This document shows positions 35,976-44,197 of a DNA stretch of 64,000 bases, piece by piece. This stretch comes from Chryseobacterium gregarium DSM 19109 (GTDB lineage Bacteria > Bacteroidota > Bacteroidia > Flavobacteriales > Weeksellaceae). The notes beneath the pieces are model-generated. The model was not told the DNA's origin. It did no database searches and saw nothing but the letters and a program-made list of their open reading frames with translations. The stretch spans positions 124,001 to 188,000 of the forward strand of contig NZ_AUMU01000001.1 of the NCBI RefSeq assembly GCF_000430845.1. Reading direction: 5' to 3'. Position numbers and translations under genes: made by a program. Within the stretch, counting starts at the first letter, position 1; every line of letters begins with the position of its first letter.

Positions 35976-36407
35976 ATGAATTCTTTAAACACTGCACATT
36001 CCGATTCTGTTATCAAAGATATTGTTTTATTGGTGGTGAGGGTATTTATTGGTTTTGCCATGCTGTCTCACGGATTCCCGAAACTTCAGATGCTGATAGA
36101 AGGCGGCAAACCTGAATTTTTTGATTTTCTGGGAATGGGGCCGCAGATTTCCTTGGGACTTACCGTATTTGCAGAATTCGCATGTTCGATTCTTCTGATC
36201 TTAGGTCTGTTCTCGAGAGTGGCTTTAGGCTTCCTGATCTTTACCATGGCAGTAGCCGGATTTATTGTTCATTCATCGGATCCGTTTGAAAAACAGGAAA
36301 TGAGCCTGATTTATCTTTCGGTCTATCTGATGTTAATGGTTTTTGGAGTAGGTAAGATTTCAGTAGATTATATGATCGAAAAAAGGAAAAGAGCCAGTGA
36401 CTGGTAA
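35976..36407 (+). CDS. DoxX family membrane protein
   Basis: A 143-residue protein with four predicted membrane segments (about 17-36, 53-75, 79-97, 108-127) and the DoxX signature: RVFIGFAMLSHGFPKLQ at the start of the fold, then GLTVFAEFACSILLILGL. DoxX proteins are redox-associated inner membrane proteins with ill-defined roles. It may be co-transcribed with era, as no promoter or terminator lies between; it is followed by a clear terminator. Confidence 0.88.
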   Translation: MNSLNTAHSDSVIKDIVLLVVRVFIGFAMLSHGFPKLQMLIEGGKPEFFDFLGMGPQISLGLTVFAEFACSILLILGLFSRVALGFLIFTMAVAGFIVHSSDPFEKQEMSLIYLSVYLMLMVFGVGKISVDYMIEKRKRASDW

Positions 36408-36427
36408 TTAATCTAAAAATAAAATAC

Positions 36428-36456
36428 AAGCAGTAAGTTTTCTTGCTGCTTTTTTT
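36428..36456 (+). terminator. Terminator after the DoxX gene
   Basis: AAGCAGTAAG (36428-36437) pairs with CTTGCTGCTT (36442-36451), one T-G wobble, loop TTTT, then a T run. Confidence 0.8.
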
Positions 36457-36591
36457 ATGCTGAAATTTTCGGTTTCCTGATAGTAAGAAATAATTGGATG
36501 TCAGCAATTTGTCAAAGAAAATTTTATGCTTTTTGCGGTTACCTGTAAATTCATTAAATTCGTCAGGAAGAGAAAATAATATTATCATATA

Positions 36592-38994
36592 ATGAAGATC
36601 AAACTTACCATCTGCCTGCTGGCTTTCCTTAATTTTTACGAAGCTCAGGAGAATATTACCTATCAGAAGCCATCCGCAGAAATCCTTAAGCTGGCGGATT
36701 ATGAAAGGCCGCCAGGTGTATTGATGAACAGTAAAAAAGACTGGATTATTTTTACCTACCGTCCGACCTACAAGACGCTGGAAGACCTCAGCCAGCAGGA
36801 AATGAAACTCGGAGGGTTAAGGATCAACCCGGTAACCAATATTTCAAGTACGGCCACCTATTCCAATAATCTGAAAGTCAGAAAACTCAATGATAAAACT
36901 GAAGTACAGGTTAAGAATTTACCTGCAAATCCTAAGATTACCTATACTTCATTTTCCCCGGATGAAAAGAAACTAGCCTTTACCAATACCACCGGAAAAG
37001 GGGTAGAGCTGTGGATTGTTGATCTGGAAACCGCAACGGCAAAGAAAATTACCCCGGACAACCTGAATGCAAATCTGGGAAGCCCGTATGTCTGGAACAA
37101 AGATTCAAAAAACCTTTTGATCAAAACCCTTCCACAGAACAGGGCTGCCTTAACTGATCCTGCAAAAGATCTTCCGACAGGACCGATTGTTTCTACAGCA
37201 GACGGAAAAGTCTCCCAGAACAGGACTTACCAGGATTTACTGAAAAACCCGCAGGACGAAAAGAATTTTGAAATTCTTACGTCTTCCTATATTTATAATG
37301 TTGATACAGACGGAAACCTGAAAAAGGTAAAAGACCAGGACATGTATAGCGGACTGAGCTATTCGCCGGACGGAAACTACCTGATGGCAACCACTCTGAA
37401 AAAACCATTCTCCTACATCGTTCCCCTGAACAGGTTCCCTATGACCACTACGGTGTATGACAGTAATGGAAACGTGGTAAAAATAGTGAATGAAACCCCG
37501 CTGAACGAAATTATGCCGAAGGGTTTCTCATCGGTAAGAACCGGGAAAAGAGATATGGGATGGAGAAATGATCTCCCCGCGACTTTAGTCTATGCAGAAG
37601 CTTTAGACGATGGGGACCAGTCTAAAACAACAGATTTCAGGGATGAGGTTTTTACATGGGAGGCTCCGTTTGCAGCAGCACCCAAATCGTTCTTTAAGAC
37701 CAGGCAACGGTATGAAGGGATAAACTGGACCAATGATCATTATGCGATAGTTTCCGAGGGATGGTATGATACCAGAAATACGAAATCTTATCTTGTTGAC
37801 CTGAATAACGGGACATCAAAAGTGATTGATGACCGGAATTACCAGGATGTTTACAGTGACCCGGGAAATTTCAATACCACCAAGAACCAGTACGGAAGAT
37901 ATGTAGTGGATATGAAAGGGGGGAAGTCTTACCTGATAGGAGCCGGCTTCACAAAAGAAGGCCAGCATCCCTTTATTGATGAAATGGATATGAAAACCCT
38001 GAAGAAAAAAAGGCTGTACACATCCAATATCAAAAATGCCAAAGAAGAAATCCTCGATATTTTGAACCCTTCAAAAGGCGACATTTTAACGACCCGACAA
38101 TCTCCAAGCCTGTATCCTAATTATTTCAGGAAAAATATTAAGTCGGACAAAGCAGAAGCCGTTACCAATTTTGCCAACCCTTTTGAAAGCATAAAAGATG
38201 TATATAAGGAAGTTATTACCTATAAGAGAAGTGACGGGGTAACGCTTACGGGAACCCTTTACCTGCCGGCTGGTTATGACCGGAAAAACAAAACCGAAAA
38301 GCTGCCGCTGCTGATCTGGGCCTATCCTACGGAATATAAAGATAAAAATACCGCGGGACAAAACACCCAGAACCCGAATGACTTTACCTTCCCATACTAC
38401 GGATCGTTTGTATACTGGACCGCTAAGGGCTATGCCGTTCTGGATGATGCTGCTTTCCCGATCATTGGGGAAGGAAAAACAGAACCGAATGATACCTTTA
38501 TCCCACAGCTTGTAGCCAATGCAGAAGCAGCCATCAATGCGGTGGACCAGCTAGGATATATTGACAGAAAAAAAGTAGCAGTCGGCGGGCATTCGTATGG
38601 GGCGTTCATGACGGCGAACCTGCTGACCCATTCCAAGTTATTTGCCTGCGGAATTGCAAGAAGCGGCGCTTATAACAGGACCCTGACACCGTTCGGTTTC
38701 CAGAGCGAACAGAGAAACTATTGGGATGTGCCGGACGTATACAATACAATGTCGCCATTCATGAATGCCGATAAAATGAAAACTCCTTTGCTGCTTATTC
38801 ACGGGGATGCCGACAACAATCCGGGAACCTTTACCTTACAGACGGAAAGGTATTTCCAGGCTTTGAAAAACCTCGGTGCCCCTGTAAAAATGGTTCTCCT
38901 GCCGAAAGAAGCACACGGGTATGCTGCAAAAGAAAACATCCTGCACCTGCTTTGGGAACAGGATCAGTTTTTGGAGAAATGCCTGAAGAAATAA
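36592..38994 (+). CDS. S9 family serine peptidase, glutamyl endopeptidase-like
   Basis: An 800-residue exported peptidase. A signal peptide ends near FYEAQ (19). Residues about 40-530 form the beta-propeller gate, with LGGLRINPVTN, a segment shared with plant and cyanobacterial glutamyl endopeptidases of S9. The C-terminal alpha/beta hydrolase holds the catalytic triad Ser668 (GGHSYGA), Asp741 (HGDADNN) and His775 (EAHGY). It probably trims peptides in the periplasm. Cleavage after Glu is inferred from the S9 subgroup resemblance only. It is monocistronic with a terminator. Confidence 0.88.
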   Translation: MKIKLTICLLAFLNFYEAQENITYQKPSAEILKLADYERPPGVLMNSKKDWIIFTYRPTYKTLEDLSQQEMKLGGLRINPVTNISSTATYSNNLKVRKLNDKTEVQVKNLPANPKITYTSFSPDEKKLAFTNTTGKGVELWIVDLETATAKKITPDNLNANLGSPYVWNKDSKNLLIKTLPQNRAALTDPAKDLPTGPIVSTADGKVSQNRTYQDLLKNPQDEKNFEILTSSYIYNVDTDGNLKKVKDQDMYSGLSYSPDGNYLMATTLKKPFSYIVPLNRFPMTTTVYDSNGNVVKIVNETPLNEIMPKGFSSVRTGKRDMGWRNDLPATLVYAEALDDGDQSKTTDFRDEVFTWEAPFAAAPKSFFKTRQRYEGINWTNDHYAIVSEGWYDTRNTKSYLVDLNNGTSKVIDDRNYQDVYSDPGNFNTTKNQYGRYVVDMKGGKSYLIGAGFTKEGQHPFIDEMDMKTLKKKRLYTSNIKNAKEEILDILNPSKGDILTTRQSPSLYPNYFRKNIKSDKAEAVTNFANPFESIKDVYKEVITYKRSDGVTLTGTLYLPAGYDRKNKTEKLPLLIWAYPTEYKDKNTAGQNTQNPNDFTFPYYGSFVYWTAKGYAVLDDAAFPIIGEGKTEPNDTFIPQLVANAEAAINAVDQLGYIDRKKVAVGGHSYGAFMTANLLTHSKLFACGIARSGAYNRTLTPFGFQSEQRNYWDVPDVYNTMSPFMNADKMKTPLLLIHGDADNNPGTFTLQTERYFQALKNLGAPVKMVLLPKEAHGYAAKENILHLLWEQDQFLEKCLKK

Positions 38995-39007
38995 TCATTT
39001 AAAATAG

Positions 39008-39037
39008 ACCCGTTCAGATCTGAACGGGTTTGTTTTT
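39008..39037 (+). terminator. Terminator after the S9 peptidase gene
   Basis: ACCCGTTCAGA (39008-39018) is followed at once by TCTGAACGGGT (39019-39029), a perfect palindrome, then TTGTTTTT. Confidence 0.85.
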
Positions 39038-39123
39038 GAAGTTTAAAACCTGATGATTCTGGATATACAGGAATATCTAAATTTTTACAGGCTCGAAATA
39101 AACAAGTCTACCGATTAACCTCA

Positions 39124-39131
39124 TATCTTTG
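39124..39131 (+). promoter_or_regulatory. Promoter -7 motif for the acetyltransferase gene
   Basis: TATCTTTG matches TAnnTTTG, ending 18 bases before the ATG at 39150. Confidence 0.5.
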
Positions 39132-39149
39132 TAAGAAATATTTTATCAT

Positions 39150-39656
39150 ATGATGCAGGAGATCATATTCAGAAATGCAATCCTTAAAGATTTACCTAAA
39201 ATTGTTGAAATTTATAATTCAACCATACCATCACGAATGGTAACTGCCGACACAGAACCTGTTTCTATCGAAAGCAGGATGCCATGGTTTCACGAGCACA
39301 ACGCTGAAACACGGCCCCTCTGGATTGTTGAAGACAGTCAGTATAATACGCTGGGTTGGGTAAGCTTCTCCTCATTTTACGGCCGGCCGGCTTATAACGG
39401 AACTGTGGAGGTCAGCATTTACATGGATGAAAGCTGCCGTGGAAGGGGATTGGGGAAGCAGGTGCTCGGATATTGTATCGATAACGCAGGGAAATTTGGT
39501 GTGAAAACATTGCTTGGATTTATTTTTCTACACAATGAACCAAGCTTAAAGCTGTTCAGCCATTTCGGGTTTGAAGCCTGGGGGACATTTCCTGATGTGG
39601 CGTTGCTGGATGGAGTAGAGCGCACGTTGGTAATCTTAGGAAAGAGAATAACTTAA
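39150..39656 (+). CDS. GNAT N-acetyltransferase, phosphinothricin acetyltransferase-like
   Basis: A 168-residue acetyl-CoA-dependent N-acetyltransferase. The acetyl-CoA loop is C-R-G-R-G-L-G-K (residues 97-104). The overall pattern (RNAILKDLPKIVEIYN, PVSIESRMPWF, VEVSIYMDESCRGRG, then FLHNEPSLKLFSHFGFE) fits the Pat/Bar/YncA group, which acetylates small amino-acid-like compounds such as methionine sulfone or phosphinothricin. The physiological substrate is unknown. It is a single gene with its own -7 motif; ATG at 39153 is an equally good start. Confidence 0.85.
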   Translation: MMQEIIFRNAILKDLPKIVEIYNSTIPSRMVTADTEPVSIESRMPWFHEHNAETRPLWIVEDSQYNTLGWVSFSSFYGRPAYNGTVEVSIYMDESCRGRGLGKQVLGYCIDNAGKFGVKTLLGFIFLHNEPSLKLFSHFGFEAWGTFPDVALLDGVERTLVILGKRIT

Positions 39657-39667
39657 TCATTTTTCCA

Positions 39668-39685
39668 GAAACGGTTTTCCGTTTC
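39668..39685 (+). terminator. Weak hairpin after the acetyltransferase gene
   Basis: GAAACGG (39668-39674) pairs with CCGTTTC (39679-39685) around TTTT, without a good T run. A second small stem TTTGAC/GTCAAA follows at 39695-39710. Confidence 0.4.
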
Positions 39686-39891
39686 CGTTGAATCTTTGAC
39701 TTGCGTCAAAAAAGTGAAAGGATTTTCACTGCATCGGGAGTAGGTTTTGGAAGTAGTTCAGTGATTATAAAAAAAAGAAAAAGGTTCTATAATAACTTCA
39801 GCATTGTGATCATGAATGAGATGACCGTCTCTACACAAGCTCAGATAAAAATTAATTTATAAAAAAGCGGTCCCAAAAGAGTGCTTCTCAA

Positions 39892-41253
39892 TTATATATT
39901 CTGTTCAATTCTTTTCGCAGACAAGTTCAGAAACCGTTTGACCAGCATCACAGCAGAAATCGTAAGCCCCAGCCCTAAAGCGATCCACATTCCGAAAGCC
40001 CCCATATTCAGGGTAACACACAGGAAGTAGCCCAAAGGAATGGTAATCAGCCAGTAGGCAATAAAAGTATAAATAGAAGGAATTTTCACATCCTGCAGTC
40101 CTCTTAATATTCCTAAGGCCGTCACCTGGATTCCGTCAGAAAGCTGGAATAAAGCTGCAATAATCATCAGTTTTGAGGCCAGCGTAATCACTTCAACTTC
40201 CTCTTTCTTTGTAAAGAAGGTCGGAAGGATATTGCGTCCGAGAATGAAAAGTATTCCGCAGATGCACATGAAGATAAAAGCGATTTTCAGGTTGTTGATT
40301 CCTACTTTTCTCAGTTCCGTAAAGTTTCTCTCACCCAGTTTCCTGCCGATCATGACTGTAGAAGCCACGCTGAATCCGATGCATAAATTAAAGGTAAAGG
40401 AAGCCATGCTCAAAGCAATCTGATGGGAGGCAATATCGTGAGCCGAGATCAGCCCGCATATAAATGCAGCTCCCGCAAATGCCGTTACTTCGAAAAACAT
40501 CTGCAGTGCCGTAGGCAGGCCCAGACGGATCATCTTTTCAAACATCTGTTTTGAAAAAACTTCCATTTTAAGTGAAAAGTCTTTGATGTACTGCCTGGTT
40601 TTCTTTTCATGAAGAAGGACATAATACAGGAAGACTACCATGAAAATCCTGGCAATCAGCCCTGCCAGCGCCGAACCTTTTACGCCCATTTCCGGGAACC
40701 CGAAAAGCCCTTTGATAAAAACATAATTCAGTACAATATTAATGATGTTTGCGATAATGGTAGCTTTGGTCACCCCGATGGTATAGGATAAGCCTTCTGA
40801 AACTTCCCTCAGCGTCTGAAAGGCCATAAACGGAACAATACTGATAGCCATAATGGTTAAGAAATTAACCGTATCCGGAATGATTTTCGCAGGCTGCCCG
40901 GAATGATAGAGCAGCGGCATGGCCAACAGCAAAATTCCCATCAGCAGGATCCCGACGCTCATATTAATAATAAACCCGTGACTGAAAACCGAATTGATCG
41001 TTTTATGATCCTGTTTTGAATGGGCTTCAGATACCAGTGGCGGAATAGCAAAAGAAAATCCTAAAGCCAGCACGAATATGGAAAAAAATACCGCATTCCC
41101 CAATGAAACGGAAGCCAGGGCATCTGCTCCGAGCAATCTCCCGACAATGATATTGTCAAAAAGGTTTACCGAAACCTGGCCAACCTGGGTCAGCATCACA
41201 GGCAGGGCCAAAGTAATGCATTCTTTGGTATAGTTTTTATGTAAAAATCTCAT
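39892..41253 (-). CDS. MATE family efflux transporter
   Basis: A 453-residue inner membrane protein with about twelve membrane segments in two homologous halves. The start (ECITLALPVMLTQVGQVSVNLFDNIIVGRLLG) is the usual MATE N-terminal pattern, and the second half repeats it (LGLPTALQMFFEVTAFAGA). MATE pumps export drugs and metabolites with Na+ or H+; the substrate cannot be read. It is monocistronic with 244 bases of spacer upstream. No clear terminator or promoter motif was found. Confidence 0.92.
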   Translation of the reverse strand: MRFLHKNYTKECITLALPVMLTQVGQVSVNLFDNIIVGRLLGADALASVSLGNAVFFSIFVLALGFSFAIPPLVSEAHSKQDHKTINSVFSHGFIINMSVGILLMGILLLAMPLLYHSGQPAKIIPDTVNFLTIMAISIVPFMAFQTLREVSEGLSYTIGVTKATIIANIINIVLNYVFIKGLFGFPEMGVKGSALAGLIARIFMVVFLYYVLLHEKKTRQYIKDFSLKMEVFSKQMFEKMIRLGLPTALQMFFEVTAFAGAAFICGLISAHDIASHQIALSMASFTFNLCIGFSVASTVMIGRKLGERNFTELRKVGINNLKIAFIFMCICGILFILGRNILPTFFTKKEEVEVITLASKLMIIAALFQLSDGIQVTALGILRGLQDVKIPSIYTFIAYWLITIPLGYFLCVTLNMGAFGMWIALGLGLTISAVMLVKRFLNLSAKRIEQNI

Positions 41254-41437
41254 AACAGTTTATAATTCCTATCGTTTAATTGTGACTGATTTGAACAATA
41301 ACACGGCAATATTATTACAATCAGAATTTGATATTATACTATTAATGAATCATCAAAGATCTATTCATTAAGCGTAAATCTGGTTCGTTTCAAATGACCG
41401 GTTTTTAATTATCTTTTAAATGTATGCCTGTCGCAAA

Positions 41438-41471
41438 AAAAATTGCAGTAATCAGTGATACTGCAATTTTT
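41438..41471 (-). terminator. Terminator of the response regulator gene
   Basis: AAAAATTGCAGTA (41438-41450) pairs with TACTGCAATTTTT (41459-41471). On the minus strand it comes 27 bases after the stop and ends in a T run. Confidence 0.85.
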
Positions 41472-41497
41472 ATAATTTATTTAAAGTAATAATTACA

Positions 41498-42682
41498 TTA
41501 TTTCCTTACAAAACTTGCGACGTCATCGGCAGAAACGGTGTTGCCTCCTAAAATAATCAGCCTTTCCACTACGTTTCTGAGCTCTCTGACGTTTCCGGTC
41601 CATGAAAGTGCTTTTAACGCTTCAACCGCTTGATCATCGAATTTTTTTACAGCCGTACCGTGCTCATCGGCAATTATTCCTGAAAAATGATCCACCAGCA
41701 TTGCGATGTCTTCTTTCCTTTCATCCAGGGAAGGAACATAGATTTCAATGACAGAAAGCCTGTGGTAAAGGTCTTCCCTGAATCTTCCAGCTTCAATTTC
41801 CTTCTGCATGTTTTTATTGGTAGCGGCAAGAACCCTTACGTCCACTTTAATTTCCTTATCGCTTCCTACGGGGGAAACCTTGCTTTCCTGTAAAGCCCTT
41901 AACACTTTGGCCTGGGCAATTAAGCTCATATCACCGATCTCATCCAGAAAAATAGTACCTCCGTTAGCCTGCTCGAATTTCCCTTGTTTATCTTTAATAG
42001 CGCCTGTAAAAGATCCTTTTACGTGTCCGAATAATTCAGATTCAATCAGTTCGGAAGGGATTGCCGCACAGTTGACCTCAATCATCGGCCCTCTGGCCCG
42101 GTCGCTCTGGTTGTGGATGGCGTGGGCTACCAGTTCTTTTCCGGCCCCGTTTGGCCCCGTGATTAAAACCCTTGCGTCAGAAGCCGCAACTTTTTCAATC
42201 ATGTCCTGGATTTTCTTTAAACCTGCCGATTCGCCGATCATCTGGTACTTTTTGCTGACTTTCTTTTTAAGGGTTTTGTTTTCTGTCTGAAGGTTTTTGT
42301 TCTCTTTTTTCAGATGCTCTTTAGCCAGCGCATTTTTTACGCTTGTAATCAGTCTGTTGATATCGATAGGCTTAGAAATAAAATCGTATGCACCGTCTCT
42401 CAGGCAGGAAACTGCAGAGTCAATATCCGCATGGCCTGAAATCATAATGAAGGTAGATTCCGGTTTTAGAGCCAGACTCTGTTTTAAAAGTTCAGTTCCT
42501 GAAACTTTAGGCATCTTAATATCAGAAATTACCAGGGCAAAATCTTCTTTTTCTATTTGTTTGTAGCCTTCAAGGCCGTCTTCAGCGATAATAAATTCAT
42601 ATTCAGTAAGTTCGTCGGATAGGATACTCTGGAGTACTCCTGAAATTGCTTTTTCGTCTTCTACAATAAGGATTTTTTGCAT
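41498..42682 (-). CDS. Sigma-54 activator-like response regulator lacking a DNA-binding domain
   Basis: A 394-residue protein. Residues 1-120 form a receiver domain with acidic pocket Glu8-Asp9, phospho-acceptor Asp54 and Lys104. A coiled linker (about 120-145) leads to the AAA+ sigma-54 interaction domain: Walker A GPNGAGKE (176-183), GSFTGA (223-228, usually GAFTGA), Walker B IFLDEIGD and the R-finger region RFREDLYHRL. The protein stops right after the AAA lid (NTVSADDVASFVRK), so the Fis-type helix-turn-helix of NtrC proteins is missing, and no continuation exists in the next bases. I chose the start at 42682, where the receiver begins. The promoter is only 5 bases upstream. Confidence 0.9.
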   Translation of the reverse strand: MQKILIVEDEKAISGVLQSILSDELTEYEFIIAEDGLEGYKQIEKEDFALVISDIKMPKVSGTELLKQSLALKPESTFIMISGHADIDSAVSCLRDGAYDFISKPIDINRLITSVKNALAKEHLKKENKNLQTENKTLKKKVSKKYQMIGESAGLKKIQDMIEKVAASDARVLITGPNGAGKELVAHAIHNQSDRARGPMIEVNCAAIPSELIESELFGHVKGSFTGAIKDKQGKFEQANGGTIFLDEIGDMSLIAQAKVLRALQESKVSPVGSDKEIKVDVRVLAATNKNMQKEIEAGRFREDLYHRLSVIEIYVPSLDERKEDIAMLVDHFSGIIADEHGTAVKKFDDQAVEALKALSWTGNVRELRNVVERLIILGGNTVSADDVASFVRK

Positions 42683-42687
42683 AGTTG

Positions 42688-42720
42688 CAAATTTAGATTT
42701 TTTGATTGAATTATTAGCAA
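42688..42720 (-). promoter_or_regulatory. Full promoter for the response regulator, likely leaderless
   Basis: On the minus strand, TTG (42720-42718), a 22-base spacer and TAAATTTG (42695-42688) form a complete Bacteroidota promoter. Only 5 bases separate it from the ATG at 42682, so the transcript may start at or next to the start codon. Confidence 0.6.
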
Positions 42721-42729
42721 AAACTATAC

Positions 42730-43398
42730 CTAAATGATCTGTTTTGAATAATCCCTCTGCCCAAAAATAGCCGATCCTACGCGTACGGAATTGGCACCGC
42801 ATTCAATCGCGACAGGAAAATCATCACTCATCCCCATCGATAATGTTTCAAGAGGTTTCAGCCGGCTGAATTCATCAAAAATATGTTTCAGCGTCAGGAA
42901 TTCCTTTTTTACCTGTTCTTTATTATCGGTGAAAGTAGCCATTCCCATCAATCCTGTAATTTCAATATTCGAGAAATCTCCCTGTACATATTTATCAAAG
43001 ATTTCCCTGGCTTCTTCAGGCTCCAATCCGAATTTGCTTTCCTCTTCAGCAATTTTTACCTGTAGCAGTACCTTGATGGTCCGGTTGTATTTCAAAGCCT
43101 CTTTGCTGATTTCCCTGATCAGTTTTTCCGAATCCACACTTTGGATGGTGTCAACAAATTCCGCGATATATTTTACCTTATTTGTCTGTAAATGCCCGAT
43201 AATATGCCATTGGATATCTTTGGGAAGAAGCGGATATTTCTCCGTAAGTTCCTGCACTTTATTTTCACCGAAAACCCTTTGTCCGAGATCATAGACTTCC
43301 CGGATAGCTGAAACGGGATGTGTTTTTGAGACTGCAACCAGCTGCACTTGTTCCGGCAGCTGATTTTTTATATCATTGTAATTTTCCTGAATGTTCAT
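42730..43398 (-). CDS. YggS/PROSC family PLP homeostasis protein
   Basis: A 222-residue pyridoxal-phosphate-binding protein that keeps free PLP and amino acid pools in balance; it is not a known enzyme. The PLP Lys is Lys25 in VAVSKTHP; IQWHIIGHLQTNKVK, GLMGMATFTDN and LSMGMSDDFPVAIECGANSVRVGSAIFG give the alanine-racemase-like barrel (split here to keep motifs short). Length is normal. It lies 57 bases after the DUF72 gene and may be the tail of that operon. Confidence 0.95.
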   Translation of the reverse strand: MNIQENYNDIKNQLPEQVQLVAVSKTHPVSAIREVYDLGQRVFGENKVQELTEKYPLLPKDIQWHIIGHLQTNKVKYIAEFVDTIQSVDSEKLIREISKEALKYNRTIKVLLQVKIAEEESKFGLEPEEAREIFDKYVQGDFSNIEITGLMGMATFTDNKEQVKKEFLTLKHIFDEFSRLKPLETLSMGMSDDFPVAIECGANSVRVGSAIFGQRDYSKQII

Positions 43399-43455
43399 AG
43401 GGCAAATTTCTGAAATTTAAAGCAGAAAACATAATGCTGTCTGCTGGATATGGAT

Positions 43456-44193
43456 TTAATATTGCTGCTCTGTAATTTTCTTCAGGTATAAAGAATTATG
43501 AATAGCGGCCGTACCCCAGGTATTATTGAAAAAGATAAAGGCCTGGTGTTGCGTAGCTTTAATTTTTTCAGCCAGATGATTAATGGATTCCTCACTGTAT
43601 TCCGATTTGTAAAGAACGGGTGTTCCGTGCAGCCTGTAATACAGGATTCCGGAATGATTCAAAATGACATCTTCAGGAAGGTTACCTGGGAAACTTACGC
43701 CTGAAAAAATAATCTGATGGTCTTTTAAAAGATTGAAAACTTCATCCCGCCACCAGGATTCATGACGGAATTCAATGACATTGAGATAGCTGAAATCAAG
43801 GTTATTCATGATCAGACTGATATTTTCAGGCGTGTTCTTAAACGAAGGCGGAAACTGGTATAGAAATCCGGAGAGTTTCTTTTTCAGATGATCCTGAATA
43901 TGAAGGCAGAACTCCGAAATTTCTTCCCGGCAGTTTTCAAGCCTTTTCTCATGAGAAATGGTCTTGGGAATCTTGATGAAAAACCTGAAATCATCAGGCG
44001 TTTCCTCCGCCCATTTTAAAAGGGTTTTAGCAGTCGGCTTCCTGTAAAAGGTAGAATTGATTTCCACACAATTGAATTCCCGGGAATATAATGTAAGAAA
44101 GTCTTTGCTCTTTGCGTCTTCGGGGTACAGCGATCCTTTCCAGTCATTATTATAAAAACCTGAGCATCCAATATAAAGATTTTCCTTTTCCAT
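43456..44193 (-). CDS. DUF72 family protein (YecE-like)
   Basis: A 245-residue cytosolic protein with the DUF72 TIM-barrel-like fold: NLYIGCSGFYNNDWKGSLYP at the start, then VEINSTFYRKP, FRFFIKIPKTISH and FEFRHESWW-like segment VIEFRHESWW (about residue 140). The function of the family is unknown, though it is sometimes found in gene order with metal or redox genes. It starts 4 bases after the CPx-ATPase stop and should share its transcript, which hints at a role near metal or redox stress (inference). Confidence 0.88.
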   Translation of the reverse strand: MEKENLYIGCSGFYNNDWKGSLYPEDAKSKDFLTLYSREFNCVEINSTFYRKPTAKTLLKWAEETPDDFRFFIKIPKTISHEKRLENCREEISEFCLHIQDHLKKKLSGFLYQFPPSFKNTPENISLIMNNLDFSYLNVIEFRHESWWRDEVFNLLKDHQIIFSGVSFPGNLPEDVILNHSGILYYRLHGTPVLYKSEYSEESINHLAEKIKATQHQAFIFFNNTWGTAAIHNSLYLKKITEQQY

Positions 44194-44197
44194 AATT

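Noticed and set aside
39695..39710. TTTGAC/GTCAAA stem after the acetyltransferase gene
   Set aside because: Only 6 pairs and no clear T tract; it could be chance in this spacer.
41400..41497. Possible frameshift hiding a Fis DNA-binding domain after the response regulator
   Set aside because: The three frames after the stop give no helix-turn-helix-like sequence, and a strong terminator follows within 60 bases.
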